Of a stretch of DNA of 64,000 nucleotides, positions 25,817-33,533 are shown piece after piece. How positions within the stretch are numbered: the stretch's first letter is position 1; each line of letters starts with the position of its first letter. Both the position numbers and the translations under genes were made by a program. The notes beneath the pieces are model-generated. The model was not told where the DNA came from. It worked only from the letters and a program-made list of their open reading frames with translations, and searched no databases. Source of the DNA: Streptomyces acidiscabies (GTDB lineage: Bacteria; Actinomycetota; Actinomycetes; Streptomycetales; Streptomycetaceae); assembly GCF_020010905.1 (NCBI RefSeq), contig NZ_JAGJBY010000001.1, positions 1,694,001 through 1,758,000 on the forward strand, written 5' to 3'.

Positions 25817-26638
25817 TTACTTGACGGCACCCACGGCTATCCCGCGGGTGAGCGTGCGCTGGAAGACGAGGAAGAAGACGAGCGCCGGCAACACACCGAG
25901 CAGGGCAGCCGCGTTGGTCATCGTGGCGTCCATCAGGCGCTGGCCCTGGAGGACGCCGAGCGCGACCGACACCGTCTGGTTGTCGTTCGAGATCAGCATC
26001 ACCAGCGGGAGCAGGAACTCGTTCCACGTCCACACGAAGAAGAAGACCAGCAGCACGCCGAGGGTAGGGCGGCTCATCGGTACGACGATCCGCCACAGCA
26101 CCTGCCACTTGTTCGCGCCGTCCACGTGCGCCGCCTCGACCACCTCGCGCGGGAACCTGCCGAGGACGGCCGACAGGAGGTATGTGCCGAACGCCGCCTG
26201 GATCACCGTGAACACGATGATGACGCTCAACCTCGTGTCGTACAGGCCGAGTTGCTTGCTCAGGTAGTAGACGGGGTAGACCAGCGCCTCCTGCGGGACG
26301 ACGTTCGCCAGGACGAAGAAGGCGAGGATCCAGGGGCGGCCCTTGATGCGGCCGATGCCGATCGCGTAGGCGTTGAGGAGGGAGAGGACGGTCGCGAGGA
26401 TCGCCACCGAGCCGCTGATCAGGGTGGAGTTGACGAGTTTCTGCGTGTAGTCGACGCGGGTCCAGAAGCTTTTCAGGCCGTCCAGGTAGAGGCCTTCGGG
26501 GAGGCTGAGGGGGCCGTTCTGGGCGTACTCCGCAGGGGACTTGAAGGCGTTGAGGGTGACGATGAGGAAAGGGGTGACCATGAAGAGGGCGGCGATACAG
26601 AGAGCGAGGAGGACGGGATAACGCTTCAGTGCTTTCAA
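25817..26638 (-). CDS. sugar ABC transporter permease, MalG type
   Basis: A 273-residue permease with six hydrophobic spans, beginning YPVLLALCIAALFMVTPFLIVTLNAF. The EAA loop is EAAHVDGANKWQVLWRIVVP. The only start that fits the family length is TTG at 26638, which overlaps the stop of the upstream permease by four bases (TTGA) and has AGGAAGAGG eight bases before it; the preceding in-frame Val is GTC and cannot start. Third gene of the alpha-xyloside operon. No ATPase gene is present in the operon. Confidence 0.87.
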   Translation of the reverse strand: MKALKRYPVLLALCIAALFMVTPFLIVTLNAFKSPAEYAQNGPLSLPEGLYLDGLKSFWTRVDYTQKLVNSTLISGSVAILATVLSLLNAYAIGIGRIKGRPWILAFFVLANVVPQEALVYPVYYLSKQLGLYDTRLSVIIVFTVIQAAFGTYLLSAVLGRFPREVVEAAHVDGANKWQVLWRIVVPMSRPTLGVLLVFFFVWTWNEFLLPLVMLISNDNQTVSVALGVLQGQRLMDATMTNAAALLGVLPALVFFLVFQRTLTRGIAVGAVK

Positions 26639-27534
26639 CTCGACGCCTCTTCCTGCCTGTTCTGGAGTCTCAGCGCGATCAGTGAGAGCGCGAGGATCAG
26701 TACCGTCAGCACCGTCGAGATCGCGGCCCCGTACCCGACCTGCGTCTTCTCGAAGAACGTGGTGAACGAGAAGTACGACGGCACGTCCGTCGCCCCGCCA
26801 GGACCGCCCTTCGTCAGGACGTACACCGCGCCGAACACCTTGAGCGCGGCGATCGTGCACCAGGTCAGCACGACGGAGATCTCGGGGCGGATCTGCGGCA
26901 GCGTGATGTGCCAGAAGCGCCGCCACCAGCCCGCGCCGTCCAGCTCGGCCGCCTCGTGCAGCTGCGGGTCGACGCGTTCGAGTCCGGCCATGAACACCAC
27001 GAGCGGGAAGCCGAGTTGGACCCAGACCATGACGCCCATGACGCTGTAGAGCGCGAAGTCCGGGTCGCCCAGCCAGTCCTGCTCCCAGCCCGACAGGCCG
27101 ACGGCGCCGAGGAGTTCGTTGAGCGAGCCGTTGTCCGGGGCGAGGATCCAGCTCCACACGATGCCCGCGACCGCGATCGGCAGCACCTGCGGCAGGTAGA
27201 AGCAGGCCCGCAGAATCGTCGTGACCCTGCTGCCGAAGTGCTTGCCGACGTAGTCGAACAGGGCGGCGGCCAGGACGAGTCCGGCGGCCGTGGGCAGCGC
27301 TGCCATCGCCACGACCATGAACAGACTGTGCCGGAACGACTCCCAGAACGCCGAATCGTCCAGCAGCTCCCGGTAGTTGGCGAGACCGGTCCACTCCGGG
27401 GTGCCGACACCCTGCCAACTCGTGAAGCTCACACCGGTGTTCATCAGGAACGGCACGATGACGACCGCGAGGAACGCGAGGACGCCGGGGACCAGGAAGA
27501 GCGCGTACGGCGCCGAGCGGCGCGGAGCCGTCAT
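26635..27534 (-). CDS. sugar ABC transporter permease, MalF type
   Basis: A 299-residue permease starting at ATG 27534, which overlaps the binding-protein stop by four bases (ATGA). The first span is YALFLVPGVLAFLAVVIVPFLM. The EAA loop is EAAELDGAGWWRRFWHITLP. Length is normal for the family, unlike the insert-bearing MalF-type gene at 5693-7009. It would form a heterodimer with the next gene product and depend on a shared MsiK-type ATPase. Confidence 0.9.
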   Translation of the reverse strand: MTAPRRSAPYALFLVPGVLAFLAVVIVPFLMNTGVSFTSWQGVGTPEWTGLANYRELLDDSAFWESFRHSLFMVVAMAALPTAAGLVLAAALFDYVGKHFGSRVTTILRACFYLPQVLPIAVAGIVWSWILAPDNGSLNELLGAVGLSGWEQDWLGDPDFALYSVMGVMVWVQLGFPLVVFMAGLERVDPQLHEAAELDGAGWWRRFWHITLPQIRPEISVVLTWCTIAALKVFGAVYVLTKGGPGGATDVPSYFSFTTFFEKTQVGYGAAISTVLTVLILALSLIALRLQNRQEEASS

Positions 27535-28823
27535 GAGGACGGGACACCCTTGTCGTACGCCTTCTTCACCGCGTCGAGGTACTCCTCGGGCTTCTCGCTG
27601 CCGGTGATCAGCTTCTGCGTCTCCGAGACCAGGACGTCGTAGAAGCCGGGGACCGGCCAGTCGGGGTAGAAGGCGAGGCCGTCACGGGCGCTCACCGTGG
27701 TGAAATCCGTGATGAGTTGCTTCGACTTGGGGTCGGTGATCGCGTTCGGGTCCGCCGCGACGGGTACGCCGCCCTTGTTGCCGAGCAGGTTCTGGATCTT
27801 CTTCGACAGGGTGATGTCGATGAAGTCGTAGGCGAGTTGCTTGTTCTTCGCGCTCTTCGGTACGACCCAGAGGTTGCCGCCCGAGCCGAGCGTGAGTTTC
27901 GACTCCGGCCACAGGGTCGTGCCCCAGTCGAATTTCGCCTCCGACTGGAAGCGGCCGTACCACCAGCTCCCCGAGAACAGGATCGGCGCCTTGCCCTGGA
28001 GGAAGGAGACGCCCGCCTGCTCGGCCGTCATGCCGCTCGAACTCTTCGCTATGTAGCCCTTCTTGACCCAGTCCGCGAACGTCTCGGCGCCGTACGTCCA
28101 GGCCGCGTCGTGGAAGTCGGGCTTGCCCTTGTACAGCTCGTAGGCGTCGACCCAGGAGCGGTCCGCCTTCGACAGGGCCAGCTGGTAGAGGTACTGGTGG
28201 GCGAGGTACTCCGCGCCCGAGTTGGCCAGCGGGGTGACGCCCTTGTCCTTGAACTTCTGCAAGGCCGCCGTGAGTTGAGCCAACGTTGTCGGCTCCGGGA
28301 CGGCGTACCTCTTGAAGAGGTCCTTGTTGAGGTAGACCATCGTGTACTCGGCGTAGTTCGGGATGCCGTACCAACTGCCCGAACCCATCACGCCGTTGGT
28401 GTCGTACTGGCTGGTCGTGCGGACGCCCGGGCCCAGCAGTTTGTCCCAGCCGCGCTTCGTCACCTCCGGGGTGAGGTCGGTCAGCAGGCCCTGCTTCGAG
28501 AGGAGGCCCGCCGTCGCGTTGCCCTTGTTGTACTCCATCAGGTCCGGTGCGTCCGAGGAGTTGAGGACCATCGGGGCCGTCTTCTGGATCTGCTCGAAGC
28601 TCTTCTCCTCGAACTTCACCTTGACGCCGGGGTGTTGGACCTCGAACTCCTTGATCGCCTCCGTCCACGCCACCCCCATCGCGCTGTTGGGGGCCTCGTA
28701 GTGCCACAGGCGCAGGGTGTTCCCGTCCGATCCACCCCCTCCCGAGCCTCCGCAGGACGCGAGGAGGAGAGCCGTACTCAGTGCCGCCGCTGTCGTCAGT
28801 GTCCGCCGTCGTGCCGTCAACAT
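27531..28823 (-). CDS. ABC transporter sugar-binding lipoprotein
   Basis: A 430-residue family 1 solute-binding protein. The ATG at 28823 opens a lipoprotein signal MLTARRRTLTTAAALSTALL with lipobox LASC and lipidated Cys24, then a GGSGGGGSDG linker. GGAGAA eight bases upstream is the ribosome site; an 18-codon longer frame is less likely. The mature part begins NTLRLWHYEAPNS, typical of the family. It heads the operon binding protein-permease-permease-GH31-LacI, whose enzyme suggests alpha-xylosides as substrate. Confidence 0.9.
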   Translation of the reverse strand: MLTARRRTLTTAAALSTALLLASCGGSGGGGSDGNTLRLWHYEAPNSAMGVAWTEAIKEFEVQHPGVKVKFEEKSFEQIQKTAPMVLNSSDAPDLMEYNKGNATAGLLSKQGLLTDLTPEVTKRGWDKLLGPGVRTTSQYDTNGVMGSGSWYGIPNYAEYTMVYLNKDLFKRYAVPEPTTLAQLTAALQKFKDKGVTPLANSGAEYLAHQYLYQLALSKADRSWVDAYELYKGKPDFHDAAWTYGAETFADWVKKGYIAKSSSGMTAEQAGVSFLQGKAPILFSGSWWYGRFQSEAKFDWGTTLWPESKLTLGSGGNLWVVPKSAKNKQLAYDFIDITLSKKIQNLLGNKGGVPVAADPNAITDPKSKQLITDFTTVSARDGLAFYPDWPVPGFYDVLVSETQKLITGSEKPEEYLDAVKKAYDKGVPSS

Positions 28824-28888
28824 CCAGGTTCTCCAAGGGAGTCGGATGGGTCTTCGGGCTGGCCTGGCCGGCGTCACGCGGGTGTTCG

Positions 28889-28902
28889 TCGAATCGATTC
28901 GA
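28889..28902. promoter_or_regulatory. LacI-type operator O1
   Basis: TCGAATCGATTCGA is a perfect 14-base palindrome with central CG, 66 bases upstream of the binding-protein start and downstream of the presumed transcription start. Confidence 0.7.
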
Positions 28903-28910
28903 TGCGTGAC

Positions 28911-28960
28911 GTCGAAGCGCTTCGACGGAGGAAGTTATTGGGTGGGTGGAGGTGCGTCAA
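28911..28960 (-). promoter_or_regulatory. promoter and LacI-type operator O2 of the alpha-xyloside operon
   Basis: On the minus strand TTGACG (28955-28960), a 17-base spacer and TAACTT (28932-28937) form a near-consensus vegetative promoter. The perfect 16-base palindrome GTCGAAGCGCTTCGAC at 28911-28926 begins five bases after the -10 box and so covers the expected transcription start. A LacI-family protein bound here would block initiation, which fits the repressor gene at the end of the operon. Confidence 0.75.
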
Positions 28961-28980
28961 TGGGGGTGGCAGGGAATGAG

Positions 28981-28993
28981 GGAAGCGTTTCGA
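28981..28993. promoter_or_regulatory. possible auxiliary LacI-type operator O3
   Basis: GGAAGCGTTTCGA (28981-28993) matches the O2 core with changes in one half. It lies upstream of the -35 box, about 70 bases from O2, a spacing that could allow looping. Confidence 0.4.
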
Positions 28994-29067
28994 TTATGAC
29001 GGGTGCATCGGGGAGGGTGCCGGGGTGTGGGTGGGGCGTTGTTGTGCCTTGTCGCCGGGGGTGTTGG

Positions 29068-30669
29068 CTACGGGGTCGCGTTCGGGCGGGTGTTCGGTGC
29101 GGTGGTCGGCTCGGCGTGTCCGGTGTTTCTGGCTCGCCACGTCAGTGTGACCAGCAGTGCCGCGCATGCCGCGGCGACCGGTATGCCGTAGCCGGTCGTG
29201 GGGGAGGTGTGGTCCGCCACCCAGCCGCCTAGCGCGCTGCCCGTGGCGATTCCGCCGAGGAGGCCGGTGACCGCGAGGGTCATGCCCTCGTTGAGGCGGC
29301 CCTCGGGGGTGCGCTGCTGGACCAGGGTCATGCCGGTGATCATCGTGGGGGCGGTCGCGGCACCGGAGACGAGGAGGGCGAGGGCCAGGAGGGGGAGGGA
29401 GCCGGTGAGGGTTGCGGCGAGGAGGGGGAGGGTGAGGAGGGTGGCCATGGCGGCGATGCAGCAGGGGTAACGGCGGGCGGCTGGGGTGGAGTTGGGGGGT
29501 GGGTCGGTCTTGGAGGTCTGCATGTTCGCGACGGGGTGTTCCTTGCCGGGTGTCGGTTCGGCGGGGTGTTCTTTGTCGGGCGTCGGTTCGGCGGGGTGTT
29601 CCTTGCGGGGCGTCGGTTCGGCCCGGAGGGGTGGATGGCCCTCGCCGGAGGCTGCTCCGGTGTTGAGGGTTCGCCGGCCTTTGCCGGGAGCTGCCCTGGT
29701 TTTGGGTGCCTGTCGGCCTTTGCCGGTGTCTGCCCCGGCCTTGGGTGTCCGTCGGTCTTGGCCGGGACCCGCCCCGGTCTTCGACGTCCGTCGGCCCTTG
29801 CCGGAGGCTCCTTCGCCGTGGCCCGTCATCGCGCCGAACACCAGCCCCGCCAGCGCCGATCCGCCCGCCTGGAGGCCCAACACCAGCCCTGCGGCGGCTC
29901 GGTGGCCCGCCTCGTCCGCGAAGGCGACCGTCACGACCTCGGTCGCGCCGAAGACCGCGCCCAGGCAGAGGCAGGCGGCGAGGAGGGGTGGCATGCCGGG
30001 GGAGGTGAGGGGGGACTTGGCCGAGGGGTGGGCGTGCGGTGGGGGTTCGGTCCTGCGCTGGGCGGCGAACAGGAGGATGCCGGTGACGAGCAGGGCGGCT
30101 GCGGTGAGCGTGCCGGCCTCGGGGAAGACGTTCGCGCACAGCAGCGCTGCGATCAACGGGCCCAGCAGGAAGCAGAGTTCGTCCGCCGCCTGCTCGAAGG
30201 AGTTCGCGGTGTGCAGGGCTTCCTCGTCCCCGGCGAGCAGGTGGGCCCAGCGGGCGCGGGACATGCCGCCCGTGTTGGGGGTGGTCGCCGTCGCGGCGTA
30301 CGCGGCGAACAACGTCCACACCGGGGCGTCGTAACGGACGCACAGCACCAGGGCGATGGACCCGAGCGCGGCGAACAGCGCGGCGGGTACGGCGACTTGG
30401 GCCTGACCTCGCCGGTCGACGAGCCGGGCGACCCACGGGGCGGCAACTGCCGTCGCCGCGAGGCCCGTTGCGCTGACGGCGCCCGCGAGCGCGTACGACC
30501 CGTGCGCGTCGGCGATCATCATCACCGCGCTGACGCTGAACATCCCCGAGGGGAGGCGGGCGACGAGGTTCCCGGCGGTGAAGGCGCTGGCGCCGGGGTG
30601 GGAGAGGAGGCGGCGGTAGGGGCCGGGGGTGCGGTGGGTTCGTGGTGGTTTTTGGTGGACGTGGGGCAT
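29068..30669 (-). CDS. MFS transporter with repeat-rich central loop
   Basis: A 533-residue major facilitator protein, probably a drug or metabolite exporter. The N-terminal six spans end near residue 275 and the C-terminal six begin near 393 (CCIAAMATLLTLPLLAATL). The loop between them, normally about 20-40 residues, is here about 115 residues and made of two kinds of tandem repeat: four 13-residue units like GKGRRTSKTGAGP and three 10-residue units like EPTPRKEHPA. It is basic and Pro-rich and should face the cytoplasm. The ATG at 30669 is used; the frame is open 20 codons further upstream. It diverges from a LysR gene, 95 bases apart, which may regulate it. Confidence 0.82.
   Translation of the reverse strand: MPHVHQKPPRTHRTPGPYRRLLSHPGASAFTAGNLVARLPSGMFSVSAVMMIADAHGSYALAGAVSATGLAATAVAAPWVARLVDRRGQAQVAVPAALFAALGSIALVLCVRYDAPVWTLFAAYAATATTPNTGGMSRARWAHLLAGDEEALHTANSFEQAADELCFLLGPLIAALLCANVFPEAGTLTAAALLVTGILLFAAQRRTEPPPHAHPSAKSPLTSPGMPPLLAACLCLGAVFGATEVVTVAFADEAGHRAAAGLVLGLQAGGSALAGLVFGAMTGHGEGASGKGRRTSKTGAGPGQDRRTPKAGADTGKGRQAPKTRAAPGKGRRTLNTGAASGEGHPPLRAEPTPRKEHPAEPTPDKEHPAEPTPGKEHPVANMQTSKTDPPPNSTPAARRYPCCIAAMATLLTLPLLAATLTGSLPLLALALLVSGAATAPTMITGMTLVQQRTPEGRLNEGMTLAVTGLLGGIATGSALGGWVADHTSPTTGYGIPVAAACAALLVTLTWRARNTGHAEPTTAPNTRPNATP
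29535..29624 (-). repeat. three tandem 30-bp coding repeats in the MFS loop
   Basis: Units at 29535-29564, 29565-29594 and 29595-29624 differ at only a few bases and encode three 10-residue EPTPxKEHPx units on the minus strand. Confidence 0.85.
29647..29802 (-). repeat. four tandem 39-bp coding repeats in the MFS loop
   Basis: Four imperfect 39-base units encode 13-residue repeats GKGRRTSKTGAGP, GQDRRTPKAGADT, GKGRQAPKTRAAP and GKGRRTLNTGAAS in the central loop of the MFS protein. The period is a multiple of three, so copy number can change without frameshift. Confidence 0.8.
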
Positions 30670-30752
30670 GCCGCCAACGGTCGTACGGCGATGATCATCC
30701 GGTCCAACACCTGTCCCGCGCTTATTCACGCGCCTGCGTTGTGAGTCCTTGT

Positions 30753-30758
30753 TACGTT
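30753..30758 (+). promoter_or_regulatory. candidate -10 box of a leaderless LysR transcript
   Basis: TACGTT ends six bases before the ATG at 30765 and no Shine-Dalgarno is present. The same arrangement occurs before prfB (15659), the S41 protease (20232) and the DUF3039 gene (60508). No clear -35 box is seen. Confidence 0.35.
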
Positions 30759-30764
30759 CGCCGG

Positions 30765-31730
30765 ATGCCCCAGGACCTCGACCCCCGTCTGCTCCGCGTC
30801 TTCCTCGCCGTGGCCGAGGAACTGCACTTCACCCGGGCCGCCGCACGCCTGTTCGTCGCCCAGCAGGCGTTGAGCCGCGATGTACGGCGCCTGGAACGGG
30901 AGTTGGGGGCCGACCTGTTCGTCCGTACGACACGCCAGGTGGCCCTGACGCCGGACGGCGAACGCCTTCTCCCGTACGCCCGGCGGGTGTTGGACGCGCA
31001 GGAGGAACTGCGCGCCGCCTTCGGCCGCCCCCGCCCCCTGCTGGTCGACCTCAACTCGCCCGGCCTGCGCACCGGTTCGCTGGTCCTGGAGCGAGCGCGC
31101 CGACTCGCCCCGGACCACGAGCTGATGGCCCGCTTCGAGAGCGGGCTCACCTGGGCCGCCGCCGAGATGATCGCGGGCCGCCTGGACGCCTCGTTCGGAC
31201 GGTACGCGGGACTCGCCCCCTCGCTGCGGGCCCGGCTCGATCACCAACTCGTCCGGTACGAGCCCATGGCCGTCCTCCTTCCCGAGGATCACCGGCTGGC
31301 CTCGTGGGACGCGGTGCCCGTACGGGAGTTGGCGGGGGAGGAGGTCTACGCGGGCGCCGGAAATCCCCGTACCCCTGAATGGACCGACCTGGCCCGGCAG
31401 TTGTTCGAGGGGCGGGGCGTCCGGGTCGCGCCGCCGGTTCCGATGGCCGTGGGGGAGGAGGAGTTCCGGCGTGCCATGGCCCGGTCCGGCTGGCCGGTGC
31501 TCGCCGTGGAGGGTTTTCCGGCCATGCCGGGGACGGTCCGGCGACCGCTCGTCGAGCCCGTCCCTTTGTCCCCGGTGTCACTCGTGTGGCGAAAGGGGCT
31601 GGTCCATCCGATCTTGGCCGTACTGCGTCAATCCGTGCTCGAACTCGCGGTCGAGGAATCGTGGTTGGAGGTCCCGACCGATGGATGGATTTCAGCCATA
31701 GACATGAACATGGCATCAGCATACAAATGA
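30765..31730 (+). CDS. LysR-family transcriptional regulator
   Basis: A 321-residue regulator. The N-terminal winged helix-turn-helix (about 5-65) reads LRVFLAVAEELHFTRAAARLFVAQQALSRDVRRLE, followed by a linker helix and a ligand-binding domain of the type 2 periplasmic fold to about residue 300. The ATG at 30765 starts the family N-terminus MPQDLDPRLLRVF; the longer frame upstream is not family-like. It is transcribed away from the MFS exporter gene, the usual arrangement for a LysR protein and its target. Effector unknown. Confidence 0.88.
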   Translation: MPQDLDPRLLRVFLAVAEELHFTRAAARLFVAQQALSRDVRRLERELGADLFVRTTRQVALTPDGERLLPYARRVLDAQEELRAAFGRPRPLLVDLNSPGLRTGSLVLERARRLAPDHELMARFESGLTWAAAEMIAGRLDASFGRYAGLAPSLRARLDHQLVRYEPMAVLLPEDHRLASWDAVPVRELAGEEVYAGAGNPRTPEWTDLARQLFEGRGVRVAPPVPMAVGEEEFRRAMARSGWPVLAVEGFPAMPGTVRRPLVEPVPLSPVSLVWRKGLVHPILAVLRQSVLELAVEESWLEVPTDGWISAIDMNMASAYK

Positions 31731-31922
31731 CACATCGCGCACACGACGTGCATCCGCTGCGCTAGATTCGGCGCCCCGAGCACGGAGAGACATCGGGGGC
31801 GTGTGAACCGGGTGGGGGCCTGGTTGTGCGACGTGTGCTCGGTAGTCGAACACGCGCCCACAACTGTTCCAGGGATGGACCCGGAGCGATTCCGAGGTGC
31901 TCCCGTGGGGGGAAGTGCGCAC

Positions 31923-33533
31923 GTGAAGAAATGGCCAGAAGACGCCCAACCGGAGTGGCCCGACCCGGCACCACCGACCCAAGGGGTCGCGGCGGTCGGG
32001 GGCGGGACCCAGAAGTTCCCCGATACGGGGGTGTCCCCGCGCTTGCCCGAGGCGGGGGCGTCCGCCGGTGAACGGCGTGAGATATCCGGGCCGTTGGGCG
32101 AGTCACCCTCGCCGGCCGGCACCGGATGGGAGGGGTTCCCGGACGAGATCCTCGGCAGCGGCCGACGGGCACCGGACCCCTCGACGCGGGTACCGGACTC
32201 GGCCGGGCTGGTGGAGTCGGCTTTCGGGGCCGCGCCGGTGGGTCGGGACCCGTGGGGAGAGAAGCCCGCGGGGGTACCTGGGGGGTACGGGTCTCATGGG
32301 GTGTCCCCCGGAAGTCGTACGGGTACGACGCCGGGCGGCGCCGGGAACGAGGGCGCGACCGGGGACGCGGATGCGGGCGGCTGGCCGGTGGCTCCCAGGA
32401 GCCGGCGTGCCGGGGACGGCGCGGGGCGTCGGACGGGGGCCGATGGGGAGCTTCACCGTGGGGGTGGCTCTCCGGAGGGACGGGGTGTACGGGACGGCCG
32501 AGGCGCGGACGGCACGGCCGACGCCGCTGCCGAGGGTCACGACCCCGGCGAGGTGACCGTCCAGCTCGACCCCCTGCGCGGCGGTGCCAAGTCCGACGGC
32601 GAGGCGTCCGAACGCCCCGTGTTCGTCGACGAGTCGGGCCGCCGCAGCCGTACCTTCCGGTGCCTCGGACTCGCCGTCGGCCTGGCGTGCGGCGCCTACG
32701 CGGCCGTCATCGTCGGCACCCTCCTCTCCGGCAACGCGGGCGCCCCCTGGCTGCCGCTGCCCGGACCCGGCGACGACAGCAAGCCCGCGAGCCAGGTCGA
32801 GGCGACCCGTACCCCCAGTACGTCGGAGCCAGGCGCGCCGGACGGCGTCTCCACCCCCGGCGGTACCTCGTCGGCGACCGCCTCCGGTACGACGACCAGG
32901 GCGCCCGGTGTGACGCCGGGGCCGTCCGCCTCAGGTACTACGGGTCCTACGCCCCGGCCGTCCTCCTCGGCGGCGGTCTCGCCGAGCGCCGGTGCGACCG
33001 GGCCGGGGGCCGGGCCGGGGCCCGGGGTCGGCAGCGGCAGCCCTTCGCCGGGCGGCAGCAGTCCGGCGGTGTCGTCCCCGCCGTCCTCCTCGGCGGCGCC
33101 CTCGCCGGATCCCTCGCCGGACGCGTCGGCGTCGCCGGGGGTCACCGAGAAGCGGCAGGCGTCCGGGGCGGGGAGTTCGGGCGGTGGGGGTGCGGGGCCG
33201 TCGGCTGTGGGGGCCTCGCCGGTGTCGTCGCCCGTGTCGTCGGGCCGGGTGACGCCGGCGTCCGAGGCCGGGGGCAGCGGGTCCGGCGGCGCCGGGGCGG
33301 GCGGCAGCGGTTCGAGCGGTGCCGGTTCAGGCGGCGTCGGCTCGGGCGGTACCGGCTCCGGTGGTACCGGCTCCGGTGGTTCGGCGTCCGGTGTCTCCGG
33401 TGACCCCGGGGCCGCCCTGGCCGCGAACATCGACGCGCCTGAGAGCGCGCCGGGGTCCGGGGCCGGGGTGTTCGTGGCGCGCAAGGCGCTGGCCGCGGCG
33501 GCTCCCGCCGGTTCCGTGGAGGGCGTCTCCTGA
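31923..33533 (+). CDS. matA: single-span membrane protein with long Gly/Ser/Pro-rich outer tail, probable MatA
   Basis: A 536-residue protein. About 240 N-terminal residues are disordered and rich in Gly, Asp, Arg and Pro. One membrane span lies at about 246-268 (GLAVGLACGAYAAVIVGTLL) and about 260 residues of Ser/Pro/Gly low complexity follow. The start GTG 31923 (VKKWPEDAQPEW) is chosen for its GGGGGGAAG ribosome site seven bases upstream; the frame is open to 31803. The stop overlaps the start of the next gene by one base (TGATG). Its place directly before the bifunctional deacetylase/transferase gene matches matA of the Streptomyces mat cluster, needed with matB for extracellular poly-GlcNAc and hyphal aggregation. 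The symbol rests on context more than on sequence. Confidence 0.6.
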   Translation: MKKWPEDAQPEWPDPAPPTQGVAAVGGGTQKFPDTGVSPRLPEAGASAGERREISGPLGESPSPAGTGWEGFPDEILGSGRRAPDPSTRVPDSAGLVESAFGAAPVGRDPWGEKPAGVPGGYGSHGVSPGSRTGTTPGGAGNEGATGDADAGGWPVAPRSRRAGDGAGRRTGADGELHRGGGSPEGRGVRDGRGADGTADAAAEGHDPGEVTVQLDPLRGGAKSDGEASERPVFVDESGRRSRTFRCLGLAVGLACGAYAAVIVGTLLSGNAGAPWLPLPGPGDDSKPASQVEATRTPSTSEPGAPDGVSTPGGTSSATASGTTTRAPGVTPGPSASGTTGPTPRPSSSAAVSPSAGATGPGAGPGPGVGSGSPSPGGSSPAVSSPPSSSAAPSPDPSPDASASPGVTEKRQASGAGSSGGGGAGPSAVGASPVSSPVSSGRVTPASEAGGSGSGGAGAGGSGSSGAGSGGVGSGGTGSGGTGSGGSASGVSGDPGAALAANIDAPESAPGSGAGVFVARKALAAAAPAGSVEGVS

